A stretch of DNA of 64,000 bases from Paracoccaceae bacterium (GTDB lineage Bacteria > Pseudomonadota > Alphaproteobacteria > Rhodobacterales > Rhodobacteraceae), in assembly GCA_027486345.1 (NCBI GenBank), contig JAIXPH010000061.1:1-64000 (forward strand), read 5' to 3'. Positions 1-6,932 of the stretch are shown here, in pieces. The position numbers and the translations under genes were made by a program. Positions within the stretch are counted from its first letter, which is position 1, and each line of letters begins with the position of its first letter. The notes beneath the pieces were generated by a model. That model was given only the letters and a program-made list of their open reading frames with translations. It was not told the DNA's origin and did no database searches.

Positions 1-54
1 GAAGGGTTGAAGACGGGCCATCTGCACGTCGGTCAGCCAGAAAAGGTTGCTCAT
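1..54 (-). CDS. IS5-family transposase, N-terminal fragment (runs off left edge)
   Basis: The minus strand from the ATG at 52-54 reads MSNLFWLTDVQMARLQPF and remains open to the window edge. This opening closely matches the start of IS5-family DDE transposases common in Rhodobacteraceae, whose N-terminal domain begins with a W-L-T-D-x-Q-x-x-R-L-x-P-F pattern. The catalytic DDE residues lie outside the window, so whether the transposase is functional cannot be judged. The purine-rich stretch GGAGACC lies just upstream of the ATG. Confidence 0.8.
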   Translation of the reverse strand, partial: MSNLFWLTDVQMARLQPF

Positions 55-116
55 TGATCGGTCTCCTTGCGGAGGCTGAATCATGCCGCAACAGCAAGAT
101 CAATAGGTCCTGACCC
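1..116 (-). mobile_element. End of an IS5-family (IS427-like) insertion sequence, cut by the window edge
   Basis: Only the transposase start and the upstream terminal segment of the element are visible. Read on the minus strand, the terminal sequence begins GGGTCAGGACCTATTG at about 116, which looks like the terminal inverted repeat I associate with IS427-group IS5 elements (from memory, not aligned). A TA dinucleotide at 117-118 would fit the TA target typical of that group. The other end lies outside the window, so element length and target duplication cannot be checked. Confidence 0.7.
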
Positions 117-121
117 TAAGC

Positions 122-634
122 GTGGTTGCTGTTCGCTGGTATGGTCACGTTTTGTCAGACGAGCCTTGCGGTTGGCGTCCCGTCGTTCGGTTTGACCGTG
201 TTTACGCACATTCTTTGGCCCTTATCGCGGTGGTCGTCGTCTCGGGCCTTTTGGTTGTTCTGGCGGTCTGGCTGATGTCGTGGGTCGGGCTGACATCGTT
301 TGGCTGGGCCGGGTTGGGCGTGATGTTCGTCATCGTTTTCGGTCTGTCGTCGCAGCTCCTGCGCTTTGCGCTTATCTTGCCGGGGGCGGCCATCGGAGAC
401 GAGCGCGATTTGGATGCCATACTGCCCATGACCGATAATGCGGCGGGGGCGATGTTTGTGGTTGCAGCTCTTTACGGGGTGTGCAGCTTGGCGCTGGGCA
501 TCCCCGCGACGATGTTCGTGGGCGTTTGGACAGAAGTTTTCGATCTTGTCCTCACGTGGCTTTCCTTTGCCTTGACACTTGCCATTCTGAGCACCCTTTA
601 CCGCCACTATATCGCTGGCAGCGGCCCAGCCTGA
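122..634 (+). CDS. Small polytopic membrane protein, 5' end possibly removed by the adjacent IS
   Basis: The frame encodes 170 residues with four strongly hydrophobic stretches, roughly residues 30-55, 62-80, 107-127 and 137-160, so it should be an inner-membrane protein of the YIP1-like size class; I do not recognise a family. The GTG at 122 has no Shine-Dalgarno sequence, begins only five bases from the presumed IS end, and the frame is open upstream to that junction. The simplest reading is that the native start was separated from the gene by the insertion and only the 3' part remains. It may equally be an intact short gene with a non-ATG start. The stop lies 37 bases before ilvA. Confidence 0.55.
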   Translation: MVAVRWYGHVLSDEPCGWRPVVRFDRVYAHSLALIAVVVVSGLLVVLAVWLMSWVGLTSFGWAGLGVMFVIVFGLSSQLLRFALILPGAAIGDERDLDAILPMTDNAAGAMFVVAALYGVCSLALGIPATMFVGVWTEVFDLVLTWLSFALTLAILSTLYRHYIAGSGPA

Positions 635-671
635 CCTTGCCTTCCGGCGTCCCACACGCATTATCCCCCGC

Positions 672-1919
672 ATGGCCCAATTCATCCAAGACGCCCGCCT
701 TGCGACCGAAGCGCTTCGTGATCTGTTTCCGGAGACGCCGCTTCAGCGCAATGAGCACCTTTCGCAGCGCTATGACGCCGATATCTGGCTGAAGCGTGAG
801 GATTTGACCCCTGTCCGCAGTTACAAGCTGCGCGGGGCCTTTACCGCAATGCGAAAGCTGCGGCTCAGCCACCCGGAGCGGACGCAATTCGTCTGCGCCA
901 GCGCGGGCAATCATGCGCAGGGGATGGCCTTTGCCTGTCGGCATTTCGGGGTGCAGGGCGTGATCTTCATGCCGGTGACCACGCCGCAGCAAAAGATCGA
1001 CAAGACCCGCGCTTTTGGGGCGGAAAACGTGCGGATCGTGCTGACCGGGGACTATTTCGATCAGACACTGGCGGCCTCTCAGGCCTATTGCACTGAACAG
1101 GGCGCGCATTTCTTGTCGCCCTTTGATGATGAGGATGTGATCCTTGGCCAATCCTCGGTCGGGGTGGAAATCATGGACCAGTTGGGCCGCGCGCCCGATC
1201 TGGTGATCTTGCCGGTGGGCGGGGGTGGGTTGTCGGCGGGGGTGACCAGCTATCTGCGTCTGGCGGCACCGGAGACGGAGTATCGCTTTGTCGAACCTTT
1301 GGGCGGGGCCAGCCTGACCGCCGCTTTGCGCGCGGCGGAACCGGTGAAACTGCCGCGGGTGAATTCCTTCGTTGACGGGGCCGCCGTGGCCCGGATGGGC
1401 AACCGCACCTTTGCGCGGCTGGATTGGGTGCTCCCGGAACAGGTGCTCTTGGCACCTGAAGACCGCATCTGCGTGACGATGCTGGAAATGCTGAACGTCG
1501 AAGGCATCGTGCTGGAACCGGCGGGGGCCTTGTCGGTGGATGTGCTGCCCGAACTGGCCAACACGATCCGGGGCAAGACGGTGGTCTGTGTCACCTCTGG
1601 CGGGAATTTCGATTTTGAGCGGTTGCCCGAGGTCAAGGAACGCGCGCAACGCTATTCCGGGGTGAAGAAATACTTCATCCTGCGCATGCCGCAGCGCCCC
1701 GGTGCCCTGCGCGAATTCCTTGAGATGCTCGGCCCCGATGATGACATCGCCCGGTTTGAATACCTGAAGAAATCCGCGCGGAACTTCGGCTCGGTCCTGA
1801 TCGGGATCGAGACGAAAAGCCCGCAGAACTTTACCGCGCTGGGCGAAAAGCTGGACGCGCAGGGCTTTGCCTACCGCGACATCACCAATGATGAGCTGTT
1901 GGCCGAATTCCTGATCTGA
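672..1919 (+). CDS. ilvA: Threonine ammonia-lyase (threonine dehydratase)
   Basis: This PLP enzyme deaminates threonine to 2-oxobutanoate, the first step of isoleucine synthesis. The 415-residue product has the PLP-lysine motif S-Y-K-L-R-G-A (Lys52), the S-A-G-N-H-A-Q substrate loop around residue 78 and the glycine-rich phosphate loop P-V-G-G-G-G-L near residue 180. After about residue 325 comes a single ACT-like regulatory segment (YFILRMPQRPGALREF), giving the short biosynthetic form rather than the two-ACT E. coli form, so feedback control by isoleucine/valine is plausible but not shown. ilvE, the last enzyme of the pathway, is at the other end of the window. The 3' end overlaps the convergent Hpt gene by 49 bases. 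Confidence 0.95.
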   Translation: MAQFIQDARLATEALRDLFPETPLQRNEHLSQRYDADIWLKREDLTPVRSYKLRGAFTAMRKLRLSHPERTQFVCASAGNHAQGMAFACRHFGVQGVIFMPVTTPQQKIDKTRAFGAENVRIVLTGDYFDQTLAASQAYCTEQGAHFLSPFDDEDVILGQSSVGVEIMDQLGRAPDLVILPVGGGGLSAGVTSYLRLAAPETEYRFVEPLGGASLTAALRAAEPVKLPRVNSFVDGAAVARMGNRTFARLDWVLPEQVLLAPEDRICVTMLEMLNVEGIVLEPAGALSVDVLPELANTIRGKTVVCVTSGGNFDFERLPEVKERAQRYSGVKKYFILRMPQRPGALREFLEMLGPDDDIARFEYLKKSARNFGSVLIGIETKSPQNFTALGEKLDAQGFAYRDITNDELLAEFLI

Positions 1920-2227
1920 TCCTGTTCCAGCGTCTGCAGGAACGCCGTCCGCGTGGCGTGATACAGCGCCACAATTGGGGCCGGATCAACCGATCCTTCG
2001 GCATCGCGCAGGGCGTCCTCTCCCTGCCCGCAGCGCTGCGCCAGCGCGCGAAAGCCAAGGTTCAGCGCGCTGCCTTTCAGGAAATGCAGATCGGCCCGCA
2101 ATCCGGGGCCTGCAGTCATACGCGCCGCCACCTCATCGGTTTCTTCCAAGAAGAGCGCCACAACCTCGGCAAAATCGGTTGGTCCGATTTCCTGCCGCAG
2201 GTTTTCCACCCGGTCCCAATCAATCAT
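1871..2227 (-). CDS. Hpt-domain histidine phosphotransfer protein
   Basis: The 118-residue product is essentially one Hpt four-helix domain. The phospho-acceptor motif is at residues 46-54, with His48 in D-L-H-F-L-K-G-S-A, followed by N-L-G-F, as in standalone phosphotransfer proteins. The start at 2227 (MIDWDRVENL) is preferred because the domain begins there; a longer frame from 2266 adds 13 unconserved residues. It diverges from the receiver-phosphatase gene that begins about 170 bases away, and the pair probably exchange phosphoryl groups; no kinase is nearby. Its last 16 codons overlap the convergent end of ilvA. Confidence 0.85.
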   Translation of the reverse strand: MIDWDRVENLRQEIGPTDFAEVVALFLEETDEVAARMTAGPGLRADLHFLKGSALNLGFRALAQRCGQGEDALRDAEGSVDPAPIVALYHATRTAFLQTLEQDQIRNSANSSSLVMSR

Positions 2228-2397
2228 GCTGCATCCCCTGACATTCGCATGCCGTGACGCCCCCAAGGCCCGTTCTGGCGCAGCAAGGTGAAGAGGCGGT
2301 TACTGCGGCCCCACGGAACGCGCGGCATTTTAGCCTTCACCCGCGCTTAACCCCGCTGGCCCAGTCTGGCCGCAGGAAAGGGGGCCGCTTGCGCGAT

Positions 2398-3603
2398 TTG
2401 GCCACAGATTCTGTGTCACGACGGGTGCTGGTTGTCGATGACAGCCGGGCTCAGCGGCATTTGCTGGCGGTGCAACTGGCCCGCTGGGGCTATGCGGTGA
2501 CAGAGGCGGCGACCGGGGTCGATGCGCTGGCCCTCGCGCGGGGGCAGGATTTCGATCTGGTGATCTCGGACTGGATGATGCCGGGGCTGACGGGGCCTGA
2601 GCTTTGTCAGGCCTTCCGTGCCCTTCCGCGCGATGGCTATGGCTATTTCATCCTGCTCACCTCGAAATCGGGGCAAGAGGCGATTGCAACGGGCTTGGAT
2701 GGCGGGGCGGATGACTTCCTGACCAAGCCGGTTTCCGCGCTGGAACTGCGCGCCCGTGTGCGCGCGGGCGAGCGTATCCTTGGCATGCAGGCGGAACTTC
2801 TGGCCAAGAACCACGCCCTGCGCCGCGCCCATGACGCGATGGAGGCGGACTTGTCGCAAGCCCGGCGCCTGCAGCAATCGCTGATCCGTGACCGCCACCG
2901 CGATTACCCGGCGGGGGCGGTGGCGCTGATGATGCGGCCCTCGGGTCATGTCGGGGGGGATCTGGTGGGGATGGTGGACCTGATGCCGGGGCGGATCGGG
3001 CTTTACGCCGTCGATGTGGCGGGCCATGGCGTGGCAGCGGCGTTGATGACGGCACGGTTGGCGGGCTTGCTGTCCGAGGCGTCGGGGGATCGCAACATCG
3101 CGCTGGAGGTGGGTTTGGACGGCCGCCGCCAGATCGTGCCCCCCGATCAGGTGGCGCAACGCCTGAACCGCCTGATGGCCGAAGAATTCGGGGTGGAGCA
3201 GTATTTCACCCTGATCTGGGCCGAGTTGGACCTTGCCACGGGTCAGGTCACCCTTGTGCAGGCCGGGCATCCCCACCCCCTGATCCTGCGCGCGGGGGGC
3301 CGGGTCGAGGTGGTGGGGCAGGGCGGCTTTCCCATCGGCCTGTTGCCCGATGCCGATTGGCACCCCGTGGATTTCATCCTGAACCCCGGCGACAGGCTTC
3401 TGATCCCGTCGGATGGCCTGACCGAATGTCCCGGCGCGGAGGGCGAACTTGGCCTGTCCGGCCTGTCGCGCCTGTTGCGTCGCACCGCCGATCTGGATGG
3501 GCGGGCGGCACTGGCGGGGATCGAATCAGCGCTGGCGGCCTATGCCGGGGCAGAATTTCCCGATGACCTGTCGGCGATCCTGTTTGACCGCCGCGCCTAT
3601 TGA
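2398..3603 (+). CDS. Response regulator with receiver domain and PP2C-type (SpoIIE-like) phosphatase domain
   Basis: The protein starts with a CheY-like receiver: acidic pair in V-V-D-D-S, phospho-acceptor Asp58 in I-S-D-W-M-M-P-G, conserved Lys in F-L-T-K-P. A helical linker follows, then a PP2C domain with the metal-binding patterns G-G-D-L (near residue 185), D-V-A-G-H-G-V and P-S-D-G-L-T-E, ending in P-D-D-L-S-A-I-L. Such RsbU/SpoIIE-like proteins dephosphorylate anti-sigma-factor antagonists in partner-switching stress pathways. No ATG precedes the receiver. TTG at 2398 follows the purine run AGGAAAGGGGG; GTG at 2413 and GTG at 2254 are alternatives. The divergent Hpt protein is the likely phosphodonor. 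No antagonist or anti-sigma gene is adjacent. Confidence 0.85.
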   Translation: MATDSVSRRVLVVDDSRAQRHLLAVQLARWGYAVTEAATGVDALALARGQDFDLVISDWMMPGLTGPELCQAFRALPRDGYGYFILLTSKSGQEAIATGLDGGADDFLTKPVSALELRARVRAGERILGMQAELLAKNHALRRAHDAMEADLSQARRLQQSLIRDRHRDYPAGAVALMMRPSGHVGGDLVGMVDLMPGRIGLYAVDVAGHGVAAALMTARLAGLLSEASGDRNIALEVGLDGRRQIVPPDQVAQRLNRLMAEEFGVEQYFTLIWAELDLATGQVTLVQAGHPHPLILRAGGRVEVVGQGGFPIGLLPDADWHPVDFILNPGDRLLIPSDGLTECPGAEGELGLSGLSRLLRRTADLDGRAALAGIESALAAYAGAEFPDDLSAILFDRRAY

Positions 3604-3607
3604 CCGT

Positions 3608-4051
3608 TCACCGCCGCACAGCCATTGCGCGCGCCAGCATCGCGCGGTCGCCTTCGTTGTCCAGCATCTGCAGGCCGTCCGTCGCCGACATCCACACTGC
3701 CGTATGCCCCGCCTCCAGCGGCGGACCAAGGCGCAGGACAGGACGGGCAAGGTAGATGGAACACACCTTTTCGGCCCATTTGTCGTATTCCGGCATATAG
3801 GTGAACCGCCGGTAAACCCCCAGTTTCCGGGCAATTTCCACCCGCCAGCCGGTTTCCTCGTAAATCTCGCGGTGCAGGGCGGGCAGCGGGTGTTCGCCCG
3901 GATCAATGCCGCCGCCGGGCAGTTGATATTCCGGCACGGGCTCCATTTGATGCGTGGTCAACAGCGCGTCGCCGTCGAGGATCACCGCATAGGCGCCGGG
4001 CCGCAGGCGATAGCGTTGACCGCTCTTGACCGCTTCACCATACCGTCTCAT
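3608..4051 (-). CDS. Nudix hydrolase
   Basis: The 147-residue protein is a single Nudix domain. The Nudix box is complete: G-G-G-I-D-P-G-E followed by R-E-I-Y-E-E-T-G-W (GX5EX7REUXEEXGU), so it should hydrolyse a nucleoside diphosphate linked to another moiety using Mg or Mn; the substrate cannot be read from the sequence. I chose the start at 4051 (MRRYGEAVKS) because the Nudix fold starts soon after; a longer frame to 4144 would run over the divergent hslO start and adds basic, low-quality sequence. It converges on the PP2C gene with a 4-base gap and shares a 91-base divergent promoter region with hslO. Confidence 0.88.
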   Translation of the reverse strand: MRRYGEAVKSGQRYRLRPGAYAVILDGDALLTTHQMEPVPEYQLPGGGIDPGEHPLPALHREIYEETGWRVEIARKLGVYRRFTYMPEYDKWAEKVCSIYLARPVLRLGPPLEAGHTAVWMSATDGLQMLDNEGDRAMLARAMAVRR

Positions 4052-4142
4052 ACCGCTGCCCTCACTTTGCCGCCCCTTGGTCCGCCGGTTGCCCCGCCTA
4101 TATAGTCGCGGTATGCCAAGATGGGCACAATCAGGAAACCCC

Positions 4143-5141
4143 ATGACTTTCGGTTCTCAACTCGCCTGGGACGATACCGTCCTGCCGTTTCAGCTTGACC
4201 GGTCCGACATCCGTGGCCGGGTGGCGCGTCTGGATGGCGTGCTGGAACAGGTGCTGAAGCAGCACGCCTATCCGCCGCAGATCGAAGCGCTGGTCGCTGA
4301 GGCCGCGCTTTTGACCGCGCTGATCGGTCAGACCATCAAACTGCGCTGGAAACTGTCCTTGCAGGTGCGGGGCAAGGGTCCGGCGCGGCTGATCGCGACG
4401 GATTACTACGGCCCGACCGAGGATGGCCAACCCGCGCGCATCCGCGCCTATGCCAGCTTTGACAAGGATCGTCTGGATGCGGATGCCGATCCCTTCAGCC
4501 AGATCGGCGAAGGCTATCTGGCCGTGCTGATCGATCAGGGCGAGGGCAATGTGCCCTATTCCGGCATCACCCCCATCGCGGGCGGGTCGCTGTCGTCTTG
4601 CGCGGAAACCTATTTCGCGCAGTCCGAACAATTGCCCACGCGCTTTGCCGTCAGCTTTGGCCGCAGCCAGACCCCCGGCGAACAGCCGCATTGGCGTGCA
4701 GGTGGCGTGATGTTGCAGCACATGCCGCGCGTCGGCATGTCCGTCGCGGCTGCCGAAGGCTCGGGTGAGGGCGGGTTGCTGACCCATGCCGACATCCTTG
4801 GCGGGGAAGAGGGAGAAAACTGGATTCGTGCCAACGCCCTGTTGGACACGGTCGAAGAGATCGAGTTGATCGGCCCGTCGGTGCATCCGACGGATCTGTT
4901 GGTGCGTCTCTTCCACGAAGAAGACCCGCGTGTGTTCGATGCCCAGCCGGTGCGCTTTGGCTGTTCCTGTTCCGAAGACAAGGTGCGCAATTCCCTGTCG
5001 ATCTATTCGGCCAAGGACATTGCCTATATGACCACGCCGCAAGGCACGGTGACGGCGGATTGCCAGTTCTGCGGCGCGCATTACGTGCTGGACCCCAAGA
5101 CCGTGGGGTTTGAGGCGGTGAAAGCCCCGAATGCGGAATGA
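4143..5141 (+). CDS. hslO: Redox-regulated chaperone Hsp33
   Basis: Hsp33 is a cytoplasmic holdase activated by oxidation of a C-terminal zinc centre. The 332-residue product has the family fold start (DDTVLPFQLD) and all four zinc cysteines: C-S-C near residue 277 and C-Q-F-C near residue 314. The ATG at 4143 is used because similarity to the family begins at once; an upstream in-frame start at 4026 would add 39 arginine-rich residues and overlap the divergent Nudix gene. It overlaps the following Nudix gene by 11 bases, so hslO, the CoA-pyrophosphatase-like gene and cca are likely cotranscribed and partly translationally coupled. Confidence 0.95.
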   Translation: MTFGSQLAWDDTVLPFQLDRSDIRGRVARLDGVLEQVLKQHAYPPQIEALVAEAALLTALIGQTIKLRWKLSLQVRGKGPARLIATDYYGPTEDGQPARIRAYASFDKDRLDADADPFSQIGEGYLAVLIDQGEGNVPYSGITPIAGGSLSSCAETYFAQSEQLPTRFAVSFGRSQTPGEQPHWRAGGVMLQHMPRVGMSVAAAEGSGEGGLLTHADILGGEEGENWIRANALLDTVEEIELIGPSVHPTDLLVRLFHEEDPRVFDAQPVRFGCSCSEDKVRNSLSIYSAKDIAYMTTPQGTVTADCQFCGAHYVLDPKTVGFEAVKAPNAE

Positions 5142-5724
5142 CGAAGACAGGCTGCGCGCGGCACTGACCCGCCCCGCGCGGCCTTCGTCGGATTTTGACC
5201 TGAACCCTGCGATTGCCCTGCCCCCCGGCCGCGTCTTGCGCCCGGCGGCGGTGCTGGTGCCGGTCTGGCTGCGCCCGGATGGCGCGCGGCTGATCCTGAC
5301 CAAGCGCGCCTCGCACCTGAAACACCACCCCGGTCAGATCGCTTTTCCCGGTGGCAAGGTGGATGCCGGGGATGATGGTCCGGTGGGGGCGGCCCTGCGT
5401 GAGGCGCGGGAGGAAATCGGCCTTTCCGCCGATTTAGTGACTGTTTTGGGCACGCTGCCGACCCATGAAACCGTCACAGGTTTCACCGTGACCCCGGTTC
5501 TGGCGCTGGTGCGCGGTGCGTTTACAGCGGTGCCAGAGGCGGGTGAGGTCGAAGAGGCCTTCACCGTCCCGCTGTCGCATGTGCTGGACCCCGCACGCTA
5601 TCACATCGAACGGCGGCGGTGGCGGGGGGAGTGGCGGCGCTATTACACCGTGCCTTACGGTCCCTATTACATCTGGGGCGCGACCGCCCGCATTCTGCGC
5701 GGCTTGGCGGACCGGGTGGCGTGA
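5131..5724 (+). CDS. CoA pyrophosphatase-like Nudix hydrolase
   Basis: The 197-residue product carries a UPF0035-type N-terminal extension before a Nudix box: F-P-G-G-K-V-D-A-G-D followed by A-L-R-E-A-R-E-E-I-G-L. The preceding L-T-K-R-A-S-x-L-x-x-H-x-G-Q-I-A segment is the hallmark of the NudL/CoA diphosphatase subgroup, which cleaves CoA and derivatives to 3',5'-ADP and phosphopantetheine. The start overlaps the hslO end by 11 bases, and its TGA overlaps the cca ATG by one base. Function is assigned by family; activity on CoA is inferred. Confidence 0.88.
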   Translation: MRNDEDRLRAALTRPARPSSDFDLNPAIALPPGRVLRPAAVLVPVWLRPDGARLILTKRASHLKHHPGQIAFPGGKVDAGDDGPVGAALREAREEIGLSADLVTVLGTLPTHETVTGFTVTPVLALVRGAFTAVPEAGEVEEAFTVPLSHVLDPARYHIERRRWRGEWRRYYTVPYGPYYIWGATARILRGLADRVA

Positions 5725-6857
5725 TGCGGATCACAGGCGATTGGTTGACCCATCCCGGCACGCAGGCGCTGTGCGCGGTGCTGGAAGGGGCTGGATATCA
5801 GGCGCTGTTTGTCGGCGGTTGCGTGCGCAATGCCCTGCTGGGCGCGCCGGTGGCGGATGTGGATATCTCGACCGATGCCACGCCCGAAACAGTCACGAAC
5901 CTAGCGGAAAACGTCGGTTTCAAGGTGGTGCCGACGGGCATCGACCACGGCACGGTGACGGTCATTGCCCAAGGGCGACCGCATGAGGTGACGACCTTTC
6001 GCCGTGATGTGGAAACGGATGGCCGCCGCGCGGTGGTGGCTTTCTCGACCGACGTGGCAGAGGATGCACAGCGCCGTGATTTCACGATGAACGCGCTTTA
6101 TGCGGATGCGCGGGGCGATGTGATTGACCCACTCGGTGGCCTGCCAGACCTGTTGGCGCGCCACCTGCGCTTTGTCGGCGATGCCGAAACCCGCATCCGC
6201 GAGGATTACCTGCGTATCCTGCGGTTCTTCCGCTTTCACGCGTGGTATGCGGACCCGGAGGGCGGGATCGATGCCGAAGGCTTGGCCGCCTGTGCCGCGT
6301 TTTCCGCCGGAATAGAGACGCTTTCCGCCGAACGCGTGGGGGCAGAGGTCAAGAAACTGCTGACCGCGCTGGACCCCGCGCCTGCGGTGGCGAGCATGGC
6401 GCAGGCCGGGATTTTGGCGATGGTTCTGCCGGGAGCAGAGGCGCGCGCGCTGGCCCCCTTGGTGCATCTGGAAGCGGACACCCCGCCCCGCCCCCTGCGC
6501 CGTCTGGCGGTTCTGGGGGGTGAGGTGGACGGTCTGCGCCTGTCCCGGGCCGAGGCGCGCGATCTGGCCGCGCTGCGCGAGGCGATGGGCGACATGGCCT
6601 CGCCCGCCGTGCTGGGCTGGCGGTTGGGCGGCGACCTTGCCACCGATGCGATGCTGGCGCGCTCTGCCGTGCTGGAAACCCCGCTGCCGCAAGGCTGGAA
6701 GGCGGACATCGCGCGCGGTGCGGCGGCACAATTCCCCGTCCGTGCGGCGGACCTGCCTGCCTGTTCCGGCCCTGCCTTGGGCGCTGAATTGAAACGGCTG
6801 GAGCGGCTGTGGCTGTCCGCCGATCTTCGCCTGTCGCGCGAGCAGCTTTTGCGCTGA
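5724..6857 (+). CDS. cca: CCA tRNA nucleotidyltransferase / poly(A) polymerase family protein
   Basis: The 377-residue protein is a class II nucleotidyltransferase that adds or repairs the tRNA 3' CCA end. The head motif is G-G-C-V-R-N-A-L-L-G with the catalytic D-V-D at residues about 46-48, followed by the T-x-R-x-D and R-R-D-F-T-M-N-A motif near residue 117 and the nucleotide-selecting E-D-Y-L-R-I-L-R-F-F-R-F near residue 160. The start ATG at 5724 overlaps the TGA of the upstream Nudix gene, a typical coupled junction; a longer frame from 5619 lies inside that gene and is not used. A 75-base gap separates it from the ABC exporter cluster. Confidence 0.93.
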   Translation: MRITGDWLTHPGTQALCAVLEGAGYQALFVGGCVRNALLGAPVADVDISTDATPETVTNLAENVGFKVVPTGIDHGTVTVIAQGRPHEVTTFRRDVETDGRRAVVAFSTDVAEDAQRRDFTMNALYADARGDVIDPLGGLPDLLARHLRFVGDAETRIREDYLRILRFFRFHAWYADPEGGIDAEGLAACAAFSAGIETLSAERVGAEVKKLLTALDPAPAVASMAQAGILAMVLPGAEARALAPLVHLEADTPPRPLRRLAVLGGEVDGLRLSRAEARDLAALREAMGDMASPAVLGWRLGGDLATDAMLARSAVLETPLPQGWKADIARGAAAQFPVRAADLPACSGPALGAELKRLERLWLSADLRLSREQLLR

Positions 6858-6932
6858 CCATTTCCCAAGACCAGCATCCGTCCTATACCTTTGGCAAAGG
6901 CTTCGATCCGAAGCACAAAAAGGCGGCCCCCC

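Noticed and set aside
552-1649. Long open frame antisense to ilvA (365 codons)
   Set aside because: GC-rich codon structure opens antisense frames over real genes; the translation is His/Gln/Arg-rich, has no domain pattern, and ilvA on the other strand is unambiguous.
4131-5303. Long minus-strand frame over hslO (390 codons)
   Set aside because: It mirrors hslO, whose cysteine motif and start are conserved; the antisense product is low-complexity and unlike any protein family.
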